From contig JAPSLO010000004.1 in the NCBI GenBank assembly GCA_031180725.1, positions 62,001 through 126,000 on the forward strand: a DNA stretch of 64,000 nucleotides, given 5' to 3'. Shown in pieces: positions 35,887-46,078 of this stretch (positions are counted from its first letter, which is position 1; the number at the start of each line of letters is the position of its first letter). The notes beneath the pieces were generated by a model. The model worked only from the letters and a program-made list of their open reading frames with translations. It was not told the origin of the DNA and made no database searches. A program made the position numbers and the translations under genes. The stretch comes from Roseomonas sp. (GTDB lineage Bacteria > Pseudomonadota > Alphaproteobacteria > Acetobacterales > Acetobacteraceae).

Positions 35887-36588
35887 TCAGCCGGGCGGCA
35901 GCGCCATCACCTGTTCCTGCACGAGGACCGTCTTCACTTCGCCCAGGAAGGTCGCACCATCGGCGAACCAGCGCTTCGCCTCCGGCGAGCCGACCATCGC
36001 GCGCCGCGCAGCCAGATCGTCGCACCAGCTCTCCGCGAAGCCGTCCAACGGCGTGGTCATCGGCAGAGCTGGGATGTCGCTGCGGAACTGCTCCTCAACG
36101 ATGCCGGAAAGCACGAAGCCGCGGAGGCCGGGTACGCCAGCCGCCATCGCGGCATGGCGCTTGCGCCAAGCCTCCTGAAAATCCGCCGGCGTCGCATCGG
36201 CGCGGCGGCGGATGATGGTCAAGGCCTTGATGCCTGGCCGCGGATCGCGTGGCACCGGCACGACCACCTGCTCCTCGGTGACGAAGGTCCTGATGGCACC
36301 GATGATAGTGGCGCCATCGCCGTGCCATCGCTTGCCTTCCGGCGAAGCGGCCGCCGCGGCACGCGCCGCGAGATCGTCGAACCACACCTGAGCGATGCCG
36401 TCGAACTCGCCCATGGCGAGCGATGCGACATCCGAGCGCGCATGGGATTCGACAGGGATGTTGAGGATGTAGCCGCGTACACCGGGCACGTCGCGCCACA
36501 TCGGCGCGTGCACCTCGCGCCAGTGGCGCTGGAACTCCTCAGGCGAGAGGCCGGGACGCCGCGCCAGGAAACTGATGGATTTGAGCAC
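35887..36588 (-). CDS. Protein with two tandem EthD-like (dimeric alpha-beta barrel) domains, GTG start
   Basis: A 233-residue protein built from two similar halves. Half 1 has SFLARRPGLSPEEFQRHWREVHAPMWRDVPGVRGYIL; half 2 has TIIRRRADATPADFQEAWRKRHAAMAAGVPGLRGFVL (each quoted as key features: F-Q-x-x-W-x-x-x-H followed by VPG-[VL]RG). This is the EthD pattern of small ferredoxin-like proteins tied to ether or aromatic degradation. GTG 36588, 9 nt after GGAGGA, is preferred over upstream ATGs because the domain starts at once. The enzymatic role is unknown. It leads an operon with two Bug receptors. Confidence 0.8.
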   Translation of the reverse strand: MLKSISFLARRPGLSPEEFQRHWREVHAPMWRDVPGVRGYILNIPVESHARSDVASLAMGEFDGIAQVWFDDLAARAAAAASPEGKRWHGDGATIIGAIRTFVTEEQVVVPVPRDPRPGIKALTIIRRRADATPADFQEAWRKRHAAMAAGVPGLRGFVLSGIVEEQFRSDIPALPMTTPLDGFAESWCDDLAARRAMVGSPEAKRWFADGATFLGEVKTVLVQEQVMALPPG

Positions 36589-36900
36589 TTGGACCGTTCC
36601 TCCCCCCGCGCGCTGCCGCGCCATTACGGGTCGCGCGGCACATCCGGAAAAGCCATATGACTGGACTTTTAGACCAAAGCAAGCTGCCGGCGCGGCTCCG
36701 CAGCGCCTAACGAGGCACGGCGCGGGCCGCACGCCAGTTGCGGTCGATATGGATGGCGGGGTGGCAAGTATCCTGACGCGGCCGAGCCGTATCGCGCGTC
36801 AGGTTCGCCCTATCAAGCAGCGCGCTCTGCGCGGCACAGGCGAGGGCGAAGGCGCCCGCACAGGTGGGGTCGGGACGACGACAGCCATCCCGACAAGCGT
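36589..36900. other. 312-bp stretch without a supportable gene
   Basis: Between the EthD-like gene start and the M29 aminopeptidase 3' end. An AT-rich segment near 36650-36690 may hold the promoter of the EthD-Bug operon. Short open frames here lack family features and normal composition. No hairpin, repeat or RNA gene stood out. Confidence 0.5.
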
Positions 36901-38142
36901 TCACACCGGCCCGGCGACGAACTCGCCCTTGCGCATCAGCGGCTCGGCCTCACCCGATTGCGTGATGCCATCCAGATCCACCTCGCCACTGCCGATCATC
37001 CAGTCGATATGGATGAGAGAGGCATTGGCACCACGCTCCGCCAGGCGTTCCATCGACACGCCCGCGGAATCGCGCAGGCAGGTGGTGTAGGCTTGGCCCA
37101 ACGCGATGTGGCTCGCCGCATTCTCGTCGAACAGCGTGTTGCGGAACAGCAGGCCGGATTTCGAGATGGGCGAGGAATGCGGCACCAGCGCCACCTCGCC
37201 CAGCCGCGCCGCACCTTCATCCGTGCCAAGCACCTTGGCCAGCACCTCCGCACCCTTCGAGGCATTCGCCTCAGAGATGCGGCCGCCCTCGAAGCGCACG
37301 ACGATGTCCTCGATCAGCGTGCCCTGGTAGGCCAGCGGCTTGGTGGAACGCACCTTACCCTCCACGCGCAGCCGGTGCGGCGTGGTGAAGACCTCCTCCG
37401 TCGGGATGTTCGGGTTGCAGACAATGCCATTCTTCGCCGGCTCGCTGCCGCCGGCCCAGAGATGGCCCTCGGCGAGCCCCACGGTCAGGTCCGTGCCCGG
37501 GCCGCGGAAATGCAGCGCCGCGTAGTTCTTGCCGTTCAGGAAAGCGGTGCGGGCGTGCAGCGTGGCATTGTGGCGCGCCCATTCGGCGACGGGATCCTCG
37601 GCATCCACACGGCAGGCGGCAAAGATGGCTTCCCACAGCCGCTCCACCGCCTGAGCTTCCGGCAGGCCGGGGAAGACTTGGCGCGCCCAGCCCGGCGTGG
37701 CGGCGGGCACAATGTTCCAGTTGATGGCAAAGTTGGTGATCAGTTCCAGTGCGGGGCGATAGGCGATGCTGCGCGCCTTGTTGGCGCGAGCCACCTTGGC
37801 CGGATCCTCGCCGGCCAGCAGCGTCGGATCCTCGCCGGCCACCGCCAGCCGTGCGGCGCCGTTCGCGAAGGCCTTGGCCATCGCCTCGAACAGCCAGGCG
37901 GGGGCGGTGTCAAAGGCATCGTCAGGGGCGTGGCGGTAGCGGGCCAGTGTCACCTCGTCATCGCCGATCAGCGGCGTCACCAGGCTGGCGCCGGCCTGAT
38001 AGGCATGGGTGACGATTCGGCGCACCAGCGGCATCGCCTCGATCGGCGCGGTCATCACCACTTCCTGCCCGGCGCGCAGGTTCAGCCCCACGCGCACCGC
38101 CAGCGCGGCGAGCCTGTCCAGGCGGGTCTCGAAATCGGCCAT
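36901..38142 (-). CDS. M29 family aminopeptidase
   Basis: A 413-residue metallo-aminopeptidase of the thermophilic aminopeptidase (AmpS/PepS/AP-T) family. N-terminal [21 protein letters not shown], the catalytic-site blocks [33 protein letters not shown] and [15 protein letters not shown], and the total length are diagnostic. Metal ligands (Glu, Glu, His, Tyr, His, Asp in the family) appear retained in these segments. ATG 38142 is chosen; a GTG one codon upstream (38145) is possible. It lies 16 bp downstream of the thioredoxin-like gene on the same strand. Confidence 0.94.
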   Translation of the reverse strand: MADFETRLDRLAALAVRVGLNLRAGQEVVMTAPIEAMPLVRRIVTHAYQAGASLVTPLIGDDEVTLARYRHAPDDAFDTAPAWLFEAMAKAFANGAARLAVAGEDPTLLAGEDPAKVARANKARSIAYRPALELITNFAINWNIVPAATPGWARQVFPGLPEAQAVERLWEAIFAACRVDAEDPVAEWARHNATLHARTAFLNGKNYAALHFRGPGTDLTVGLAEGHLWAGGSEPAKNGIVCNPNIPTEEVFTTPHRLRVEGKVRSTKPLAYQGTLIEDIVVRFEGGRISEANASKGAEVLAKVLGTDEGAARLGEVALVPHSSPISKSGLLFRNTLFDENAASHIALGQAYTTCLRDSAGVSMERLAERGANASLIHIDWMIGSGEVDLDGITQSGEAEPLMRKGEFVAGPV

Positions 38143-38161
38143 CACGGGTTCCGTATCGGGT

Positions 38162-38749
38162 TCAGGTGTTGCTGGTGCCGGCGGGCGCGGGCGCGCCGAC
38201 CAGACGGCGGATGGCGGCCAGGACCTCCGGGCGGTCCCAGGCGGCCTCGCCTTCCAGCCGGGCTACTTCCAACCCGGCTCGGTTGAGGATGAGGGTCGTC
38301 GGCAGGCCCCGCACGCCGAAGGCGCGGCCGGCGGCGCCACGGGGATCCAGCCAGATGGCCAGGTGCTTCAGCCCGGTGCGCGCATAGAAGGGTTCCACCT
38401 GCGCCCGCCCGCCCCGGTCGGAAGACAGCGGCAGCACCTCGATCCCGTCGCCCGCCAGTGCGGCGCGGGCGCGGTCCAGGGCGGGCATCTCCGCCACGCA
38501 GGGCGGGCACCAGGTCGCCCAGAAATTCACCACCAGGCCCTGGCCGCGAAACTCCGCGAAGCGCCTTTCGCGCCCTTCGGCGTCCTGGAATACCACCCCC
38601 TCCGGCACCGGGCGCCCTTCCGGCACCTCCTTCAGGCGCGAGAGGCCGCCATCGCCGGCGGCGGATGCTTGACGTGCCAGCGTGGGGATGGCCAGGGTCC
38701 CGCCGACCAGTCCGGCCAGCACCTGACGACGCGACCGGAGCTTCAGCAC
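38162..38749 (-). CDS. TlpA/ResA-like periplasmic thioredoxin, GTG start
   Basis: A 195-residue exported thiol-disulfide protein. Basic N terminus [28 protein letters not shown] acts as a signal (possibly twin-arginine), read as [12 protein letters not shown] plus a hydrophobic stretch. The thioredoxin active site is [19 protein letters not shown] with Cys81/Cys84, and the cis-Pro lies in [15 protein letters not shown] 38749 is preferred because it gives a proper signal peptide behind AGAGG. Only 15 bp separate it from the divergent argH start. Possible roles are cytochrome maturation or periplasmic reduction. Confidence 0.86.
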   Translation of the reverse strand: MLKLRSRRQVLAGLVGGTLAIPTLARQASAAGDGGLSRLKEVPEGRPVPEGVVFQDAEGRERRFAEFRGQGLVVNFWATWCPPCVAEMPALDRARAALAGDGIEVLPLSSDRGGRAQVEPFYARTGLKHLAIWLDPRGAAGRAFGVRGLPTTLILNRAGLEVARLEGEAAWDRPEVLAAIRRLVGAPAPAGTSNT

Positions 38750-38764
38750 AGGAACACCTCTTCC

Positions 38765-40176
<1,412 letters not shown>

Positions 40177-40180
<4 letters not shown>

Positions 40181-40299
40181 GGGTGATGGTCGCGCTCGGC
40201 GCGCTGCTGCTGCTGGCCGCCTGTGGACGCGTGGGCGATATCCGCCCGCCCGGCCCACCGGAGCAGGTGACCTACCCCCGCACCTATCCGAGCCGTTGA
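40177..40299 (+). CDS. LptM-like small lipoprotein
   Basis: A 40-residue lipoprotein: signal [16 protein letters not shown] with lipobox LAAC and lipidated Cys16, followed by [19 protein letters not shown]. Short lipoproteins of the form CG-[RL]-x-G-x-PP lie between argH and lysA in many proteobacteria (LptM, formerly YifL, which helps LptD maturation in E. coli). The ATG overlaps the argH stop. Assignment is by size, lipobox motif and argH linkage. It is too short for most gene finders. Confidence 0.82.
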
Positions 40300-40351
40300 G
40301 CGCCGCGCCGCGCCGCTGGAGAAGACCGGCGCGGTCTGGCATGGTCCGGGA

Positions 40352-40966
40352 ATGTCAGGCAACGACACATTCCCGGCTGGTGACGCGGCGGATCTCAAGG
40401 CCCGCCGCGGCTACCATCACGGCAATCTGCGCGAAGCCCTGCTTGAGGGCGCCCGCCGCCTGGCCGCCGAGCGCGGTCCCTATGGCTTCACCCTGGCCGA
40501 GGCCGCAAGGCTGGCAGGCGTCTCGCCTTCCGCCCCCTATCGGCATTTCAAGGACAAGGACGCGCTGCTCGGCGCCCTGTCCCGGCGCGGTTTCGCGCTG
40601 TTCGGCGCCCGGCTGAAGCAGGCCGCAGCGGCCGGCGGCGAGGCCGGATTCATGGCCATGGGCCGCGCCTACCTCGCCTTCGCGCGGGAAGAGCCTGGCT
40701 ATTACGCCGCCATCTTCTCCTGGCGCGACCCCAACCCCTCCGAACAGATTGAAGACAGCCCCTTCACCACGCTCGTGAACGCCATCGCCTCCCTGTTGCC
40801 CGCCGGCCCGCAACGGGATGCCGCCAGGCTGCTGGCGCTTGAGGTCTGGGCGATCTCGCACGGCATTGCCAGCCTGGAAGCGGCCGGCATGCCCGCCCCA
40901 GCGACCGGCGCGCCGCCACCGGAGGTCGTCCTGGAGGATGCGGTGAACCGCCTCCTCCGGACGTGA
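40352..40966 (+). CDS. TetR-family transcriptional regulator
   Basis: A 204-residue repressor. The N-terminal helix-turn-helix is GNLREALLEGARRLAAERG then FTLAEAARLAGVSPSAPYRHFKDKDALL (about 24-72); the PYRHFKDKDALL recognition region is typical. The C-terminal ligand domain has a WHG-like EVWAISHGIASLE motif near 170, seen in TetR_C_33/WHG-type members. The next gene (DUF2852) follows a clear promoter overlapped by a palindrome, a plausible target of this regulator. The ligand is unknown. Confidence 0.92.
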   Translation: MSGNDTFPAGDAADLKARRGYHHGNLREALLEGARRLAAERGPYGFTLAEAARLAGVSPSAPYRHFKDKDALLGALSRRGFALFGARLKQAAAAGGEAGFMAMGRAYLAFAREEPGYYAAIFSWRDPNPSEQIEDSPFTTLVNAIASLLPAGPQRDAARLLALEVWAISHGIASLEAAGMPAPATGAPPPEVVLEDAVNRLLRT

Positions 40967-40977
40967 TGTGAAAGCCT

Positions 40978-41032
40978 TTGACATCGCAGCGCCTTACCCT
41001 TATGTGAATGTTCGTCACATGCACATAGGAGG
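40978..41032 (+). promoter_or_regulatory. Promoter with overlapping palindromic operator before the DUF2852 gene
   Basis: TTGACA (40978-40983), a 17-bp spacer and TATGTG (41001-41006) form a sigma70-like promoter. ATGTGA-N7-TCACAT (41002-41020) overlaps the -10 and start region, as expected for TetR repression. AGGAGG (41027-41032) is 6 nt from ATG 41039. Confidence 0.65.
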
Positions 41033-41038
41033 TCCGCC

Positions 41039-41458
41039 ATGCGCTGCGCCACCCTGCCCCGGCTCTCTGCCGCCGGATTGCCCTCTGCGGAAGGCCGCGG
41101 CCTCCCCTGGTGGACCTATCCCCTCGCAGGGCTCTGGCTGCCGGCGATAGTCCTGGGCTTCATCCTGTGGTGGCCCCTGGGGCTGGCGGTATTGGCCGCC
41201 GCCGCGGTGCTGAAACCCATGCTGGCGCAGGGCCGCCTCGCCTTCCCCAGCGCCGCACGGCTGCGCGATGCCCTGCCCCGGGCCAGCAGCGGCAACACCG
41301 CCTTCGATGCTCATCGCGCCGCCGTGCTGGCACGGCTGGAGGAGGAGCGGCGCGAGCTTGATGTCCAGCAGGCCGAATTCGCCGCCTTCCTGGAACAGCT
41401 CCGGCGCGCCAAGGACCAAGAGGAATTCGACCGCTTCATGGCCGGCCGTCGTTCCTGA
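41039..41458 (+). CDS. DUF2852 membrane protein
   Basis: A 139-residue protein with one or two hydrophobic helices (about 28-58: WWTYPLAGLWLPAIVLGFIL and WWPLGLAVLAAAAVL). A cytoplasmic helical tail follows, containing SSGNTAFDAHRAAVLARLEEE and FAAFLEQLRRAKDQEEFDRFMA. That arrangement is the DUF2852 family found in alphaproteobacteria, of unknown function. It has a strong RBS and its own promoter, and is probably controlled by the adjacent TetR regulator. Confidence 0.87.
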   Translation: MRCATLPRLSAAGLPSAEGRGLPWWTYPLAGLWLPAIVLGFILWWPLGLAVLAAAAVLKPMLAQGRLAFPSAARLRDALPRASSGNTAFDAHRAAVLARLEEERRELDVQQAEFAAFLEQLRRAKDQEEFDRFMAGRRS

Positions 41459-41492
41459 TCCCTTTCCGAAGGGCAGCGGCCACCCCTATTGA

Positions 41493-42839
41493 ATGGGGAT
41501 GGCCGCCCCCGCTCCCCTGCTTCCCGCCGATCCCGATCCCAGCTTTGCCGAGCTTCTGGCCGGCCGGCCCCATCTGTCGCTGCATGCGCAGGACGGGCTG
41601 ACGATGGAGGAGGTGCCGCTGGCCGCTATCGCGCGCCAGGTCGGCACTCCGACCTGGGTCTATTCCGCCGGCACGCTGCGCCGCCGCTACCAGGCGCTGC
41701 ACGCGGCCCTCGCCGATACCGGCGCCGAGATTCATTTCGCGGTGAAGTCCAACCCCAATCTCGCCGTGGTACGGACGCTGGCCGAACAGGGTGCTGGCGC
41801 CGACATCGTTTCGGAAGGCGAGATGCGGCTGGCGCTGGCCGCCGGGATCAAGGCCGACCACATCGTCTTCTCCGGTGTCGGCAAGACGCTGAACGAGCTG
41901 CGCTTCGCCCTCTCCCGCGGCATCGGCCAGATCAATGCCGAAAGCGCCGAGGAGCTGGGGATGATCTCCGCCGTGGCGCAGGAACTGGGCGTGACCGCAC
42001 CGGTGGCGCTGCGCGTGAACCCGGATGTGGATCCCAAGACCCACGCCAAGATCACCACCGGCAAAAGCGAGAACAAGTTCGGCATCCCGATCGCGGAGGC
42101 GCCATCGCTCTACGGGCTGGCCGCTACCCTGCCGGGGCTCCGGCCGCTCGGCGTCGCCGTGCATATCGGCAGCCAGATCACCAGTGGCATGTCCGCCTAT
42201 GCCACCGCCTACCAGGCGCTGGCGGAGCTGGTGCGCCTGCTGCGCGCCCGCGGCCTCACGGTGGAGCGCGTGGATTGCGGCGGCGGTCTCGGCATTCCCT
42301 ATCGGGACGAGCCCGCCCCCAACCCGGCCGCGCTCGCCGGCGCCATCCGCACGGCACTCGGCAAGCTGGAGGTGAAGCTGATGGTGGAGCCGGGGCGCTG
42401 GATCTCCGGCCCCGCTGGCGTGCTGCTGGCCTCCGTCATCCTGCAGAAGCACACCGGCACGCGTCGCTTCATGATCCTGGACGCCGCCATGAACGATCTG
42501 GTGCGGCCGGCGATGTACGAGGCCTGGCACGGCATCCTGCCAGTGGCACCGGCGGATTACGTGGCACCCGTCTCGCCCTGCGACGTGGTGGGGCCGGTCT
42601 GCGAAACCGGGGACACCTTCGCGCGAAATCGTGGCCTTCCGCCGATGAAGCCGGGTAGCCTCGTCGCGTTTCTGGATGCCGGGGCCTACGGAGCCGCCAT
42701 GAGTAGCACCTACAACTCCCGTCCTCTGGCTGCCGAGGTGCTGGTGGACGGCACCCGTTTCGCGGTGGTGCGCGAACGCCAGACGCAGGAGGCGTTGCTG
42801 GCCGGGCAGCACCTGCCGGATTGGCTGAGCACCCCTTGA
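41493..42839 (+). CDS. lysA: Diaminopimelate decarboxylase
   Basis: A 448-residue PLP enzyme making lysine from meso-diaminopimelate. PLP Lys85 lies in IHFAVKSNPNL; HIGSQITSG, VDCGGGLGIPY and EPGRWISGPAG form the cofactor pocket; the active-site Cys of the partner subunit is in GPVCETGDTFARNRGLP; AGAYGAAMSSTYNSRP ends the catalytic part. An N-terminal extension of about 20 residues is present. Starts at ATG 41493 (a second ATG is at 41499). The TTG start of the DUF4175 gene overlaps its stop. Confidence 0.96.
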   Translation: MGMAAPAPLLPADPDPSFAELLAGRPHLSLHAQDGLTMEEVPLAAIARQVGTPTWVYSAGTLRRRYQALHAALADTGAEIHFAVKSNPNLAVVRTLAEQGAGADIVSEGEMRLALAAGIKADHIVFSGVGKTLNELRFALSRGIGQINAESAEELGMISAVAQELGVTAPVALRVNPDVDPKTHAKITTGKSENKFGIPIAEAPSLYGLAATLPGLRPLGVAVHIGSQITSGMSAYATAYQALAELVRLLRARGLTVERVDCGGGLGIPYRDEPAPNPAALAGAIRTALGKLEVKLMVEPGRWISGPAGVLLASVILQKHTGTRRFMILDAAMNDLVRPAMYEAWHGILPVAPADYVAPVSPCDVVGPVCETGDTFARNRGLPPMKPGSLVAFLDAGAYGAAMSSTYNSRPLAAEVLVDGTRFAVVRERQTQEALLAGQHLPDWLSTP

Positions 42840-45469
42840 GCGCGAACCCGCGCGAACAGCCGGGCGGAAACCCGCTCGCCCCGCTCGGCCGACGCCGCAC
42901 TCTTGCCCGGCTGGCCCTCGGCTGGGAGGCGATCTGGCCGGCCATCTGGCCGGCGCTTGGCGTCGCAGGCGTCTGGCTCACCCTGGTCCTGCTGGGCCTG
43001 CCGCTGCTGCTGCCCGGCTGGGCACGGATGGTGATGGCCGCGGGTTTCGCCGCGGCGCTGGGTCTCGCGCTGTGGCGCGGGCTGCGCGGCCTGCGGCTGC
43101 CCGGCCTCTCGGCAGCGGATCGCCGACTGGAACGGGAGAGCGGCCTGCCGCATCAGCCGCTGGCGGCGCTGACCGACAGGCCGGCCACCAGCGACCCGGT
43201 GGCGCTGGCGGTGTGGCAGGTGCATCGCGATCGGGCGCTCGCCTCGATCCGCCGGCTCCGCGTGGGGGTTCCGCGGCCGGGGCTCGCCAAGCGCGATCCC
43301 ATCGCCCTGCGCGCGGCCATCGGCCTTTCGCTGCTGGCCGCGCTGGTGATCGCGGGGCCGGAAGCGCCGGAACGCCTGCGCCGTGCGGTAACGCTGGACA
43401 TCGCGGCGCCGCCGCCCACGCCGCCGATGCGGCTGGAGGCCTGGGTGACGCCGCCCGCCTATACGGGCGCGGCACCGGTTTTCCTCGACGCTGCCGGCGG
43501 CGCCGTGACGGTGCCGGCGGGCAGCCGGCTGCAGGTGGCGCTGTCCGGCGGCACGGGCGGCACGCCGGAACTGCAGCTCGGCCACACGGCCATGCCCTTC
43601 CGCGCGCTCGATGCCCGCTCCTTCGGAGCAGAAGCGGTGCTGGAACAGGGCGCGCGGCTGGTGATCCGCCGCGACGCGATGGAAGTGGCGGCCTGGACGT
43701 TGACCATGCAGGCCGACCAGCCCCCCGTCGTCGCCTTCGCCGAGCCGCCGGGCCGGGCCGCGCGCGGCCTGGCGCTGCGCCTGCCCTGGCGCGTGGAGGA
43801 CGACTGGGGCGTCGCCAGCCTGACCGCCGAGATCCGCCTGAAGGCGCGCCCCTCTGCCCCGCCGCACATCATCGAGGTGCCACTGCCCCCCGGCCAGCCG
43901 CGCCAGGCGCGCGGTGTCTCCGGCCCGGATCTCTCCGCCCATCCCTGGGCCGGGCTGGAGGTGGAGATCGTGCTGCGCGCCCGTGACGGCGCGGACCAGG
44001 AAGGGGTTTCGGAAACCGCCTCGCTCACCTTGCCCGAGCGCAGCTTCACCCACCCCGTCGCACAACAGCTCATCGCGTTGCGCAAGGCGCTGTCGGTGGA
44101 TCCGACGGCGCGCGCGGAAGCGAGGCGCGAGCTGGACCGCATCAGCGGCGCGCCGGACGCCTTCGAGCACGACACGACCACCTATCTCGCGCTGCGCGCC
44201 GCGCGCCACCGCCTGGTCCGCGACCACCGCCCCGAGGCGGTGGGAGAGGCACAGGACATGATGTGGGAAGTGGCCCTCGCGCTGGAGGAAGGCCGCGCCG
44301 AGCGCACCGCCCGCGCCCTGGCCGAAGCCCGTCAGCAGCTACGGGAAGCCCTGGCGGAAGCGCAGCGCCAGCAGGAGCAGCAGAACGGCGAGCGCGACGC
44401 GGAGCAGCGCACCGAGACCGAGCGCCGCATCCAGGAGCTGCGCGACGCCATCCGCCGCCACCTGGAGGCGCTCGCCGAGCAGTTGCAGCGGGAGAATGCG
44501 GAGGCGATGCCCTTCGACCCGCGCAACCGCCTGATGGACCGGCGCGAGATGGAGCGCCGGATGGACCGCATGCGCGACGCCAACCGCCAGGACCGCACCC
44601 AGGACGCCGAGCGCGAGCTGGCCGAGCTGGAGGAGATGCTGCGCAACCTGGAGGAAGGCCGCACCGCTCGCAACGAGCAGCAGGAACGCCGCCGCCAGCA
44701 GCGCCAGCGCGGCGAGCAGCAGATGGGCGTGGTGCAGGACATGGTCCAGCGCGAAACCCGCATGCTGGACAGCGGCCATCGCCGCTCCGAAGCCGAGGCG
44801 CAACGCCGCGAGGCGGAGCGCCGCGCCCAGCAGCAACAGCAGCGCACGCCCTGGATCCGCCCCAACCCGCAGCAGGAACAACAGCAGGCCCAGCAACGTG
44901 CCGAGGCCGAGGCCCAGGCGCGTGCCGAGGCGCAGCGCGAGGCGCGCACCCAGCGCGCCCTGCGCCGTGCGCTGGGTGAGGTGATGCAGCAGTTCGGCGA
45001 TCTGACCGGCGAAATCCCGCCGCAGCTCGGCCGCGCCGACCAGGCGATGCGGGAAGCGCAGGAACAGCTGGCCGAAGGCGGCGATGCGCGGGATGCGCAG
45101 CAGCGCGCAATCCGCGAGCTGCAGGAAGGCGCCCGCCAGATGGCGCAGCAGATGCAGCGCCAGTTCGGCCAGCAGGACGGCGAAGGCGAGGAGGAAGGCG
45201 ACGAGTCCGGGGAGATGATGGGTGAAGGCCAGGGCCAGGGCGAAGGCCAGGACCAGGCCCAGGACCAGGGCCCTGGCCGCGATCCGCTTGGCCGCCGCAC
45301 GCGCGAGGCGCCGGGCGCCCAGGACAATGGCAGCGACACCCGCCTGCCGGATGAGGCCGAGCAGCTTCGCACCCGCCGCCTGCAGGAGGAGCTGCGCCGC
45401 CGCGGCGCGGAGCGGGAGCGCCCGCAGGAGGAGCTGGACTATATCGACCGGCTGCTCCGGCGCTTCTGA
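42836..45469 (+). CDS. DUF4175 (TIGR02302-type) large membrane protein, TTG start
   Basis: An 877-residue protein of unknown function, conserved after lysA in alphaproteobacteria. Two helices near 35-75 and another near 165-185 anchor the N terminus. A beta-rich region (about 190-400, PPMRLEAWVTPPAYTG; VEDDWGVASLTAEI) follows. The C-terminal half is an extended coiled-coil region extremely rich in Gln, Arg and Glu (RRRQQRQRGEQQMG and similar), ending in EELDYIDRLLRRF. The only plausible start is TTG 42836, overlapping the lysA stop (TTGA). Low-complexity Gln/Glu blocks come from third-position-biased CAG/GAG codons, not a perfect DNA repeat. Confidence 0.87.
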   Translation: MSANPREQPGGNPLAPLGRRRTLARLALGWEAIWPAIWPALGVAGVWLTLVLLGLPLLLPGWARMVMAAGFAAALGLALWRGLRGLRLPGLSAADRRLERESGLPHQPLAALTDRPATSDPVALAVWQVHRDRALASIRRLRVGVPRPGLAKRDPIALRAAIGLSLLAALVIAGPEAPERLRRAVTLDIAAPPPTPPMRLEAWVTPPAYTGAAPVFLDAAGGAVTVPAGSRLQVALSGGTGGTPELQLGHTAMPFRALDARSFGAEAVLEQGARLVIRRDAMEVAAWTLTMQADQPPVVAFAEPPGRAARGLALRLPWRVEDDWGVASLTAEIRLKARPSAPPHIIEVPLPPGQPRQARGVSGPDLSAHPWAGLEVEIVLRARDGADQEGVSETASLTLPERSFTHPVAQQLIALRKALSVDPTARAEARRELDRISGAPDAFEHDTTTYLALRAARHRLVRDHRPEAVGEAQDMMWEVALALEEGRAERTARALAEARQQLREALAEAQRQQEQQNGERDAEQRTETERRIQELRDAIRRHLEALAEQLQRENAEAMPFDPRNRLMDRREMERRMDRMRDANRQDRTQDAERELAELEEMLRNLEEGRTARNEQQERRRQQRQRGEQQMGVVQDMVQRETRMLDSGHRRSEAEAQRREAERRAQQQQQRTPWIRPNPQQEQQQAQQRAEAEAQARAEAQREARTQRALRRALGEVMQQFGDLTGEIPPQLGRADQAMREAQEQLAEGGDARDAQQRAIRELQEGARQMAQQMQRQFGQQDGEGEEEGDESGEMMGEGQGQGEGQDQAQDQGPGRDPLGRRTREAPGAQDNGSDTRLPDEAEQLRTRRLQEELRRRGAERERPQEELDYIDRLLRRF

Positions 45470-45483
45470 ACCTGGCTAGCGAC

Positions 45484-45966
45484 ATGACTGTGGAGATCCT
45501 GACCACGCCGCCCCCGGGCGCGATCGGCCGCCTGGTGGAGCTGCACGGAAGCTGGTACGCCCGCCACTGGGATTTCGGCCCGGTCTTCGAGGCGAAGGTC
45601 GCCGCCGGCCTCGGCGAATTCGCCGAGGCGCTGCCGCATCCGGATGCGCGCCTCTTCGTCGCGGCGGAGAAGGGCCAGGTGCTGGGCGGCATCGCCGTCG
45701 ATGGCCGTGCCGAGCCCGGGGTCGCACGCATCCGCTGGTTCATCGTGGCGGAAGGCGCGCGTGGCGGGCTGGGACGCCGGCTGCTGGACGCCGCGCTGGC
45801 ATTCTGCGGCCAGCGCAATTTCCGCGAAGTATGGCTGACCACCTTTGCCGGACTGGACGCCGCCAGACGGCTCTATGAACGCGCGGGCTTCGCGCTGGAA
45901 CACGAGGAGGACGGCGCGAGCTGGGGCAGCCAGGTGCGGGAGCAGCGGTTCAGGCTGCGGATCTGA
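45484..45966 (+). CDS. GNAT-family N-acetyltransferase
   Basis: A 160-residue acetyl-CoA-dependent transferase. The acetyl-CoA loop is EGARGGLGRRLLDAALAF (about 88-105), preceded by the beta4 strand VARIRWFIVA; the C-terminal motif FAGLDAARRLYERAGFALEHEE is typical. The substrate is unknown. The N terminus (LVELHGSWYARHWDFGPVFEAKV) resembles MarR-associated acetyltransferases. It follows the DUF4175 gene by 14 bp and ends at a repeat. Confidence 0.9.
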   Translation: MTVEILTTPPPGAIGRLVELHGSWYARHWDFGPVFEAKVAAGLGEFAEALPHPDARLFVAAEKGQVLGGIAVDGRAEPGVARIRWFIVAEGARGGLGRRLLDAALAFCGQRNFREVWLTTFAGLDAARRLYERAGFALEHEEDGASWGSQVREQRFRLRI

Positions 45967-46072
45967 GACGCGGGCTTCCCGGCGGCGCCCCGGACCCCGC
46001 CCTAAAACGGATCGAGGTCCAGGAGGCCGTTGCCTCCTGGCGGGGGGGCCAGGCGGCAGAGCGCCTGGAAAC
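45967..46072. repeat. Intergenic double-hairpin repeat, copy C
   Basis: Lies between convergent genes. It contains the core GAGGTCCAGGAGGC, a 9-bp perfect hairpin CCAGGAGGC/GCCTCCTGG (46019-46040) and CCAGGCG/CGCCTGG (46049-46068). Order and core match copies A and B2. A likely bidirectional terminator. Confidence 0.72.
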
Positions 46073-46078
46073 CGCACC

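Noticed and set aside
34093-36660. An 855-codon plus-strand open frame opposite two Bug genes and the EthD-like gene
   Set aside because: It is antisense to well-supported genes, has low-complexity His/Arg/Gln-rich composition and no domain. Long mirror frames are expected at this GC content.
36707-36904. A 65-codon minus-strand frame between the EthD-like and M29 genes
   Set aside because: Composition is Arg/Cys/Ala-rich like shadow frames, and there is no ribosome site or family resemblance.
44338-44960. Gln/Arg/Glu-rich region of the DUF4175 protein considered as a repeat expansion
   Set aside because: No perfect DNA period is visible, and such low complexity is usual in this family's coiled-coil part.
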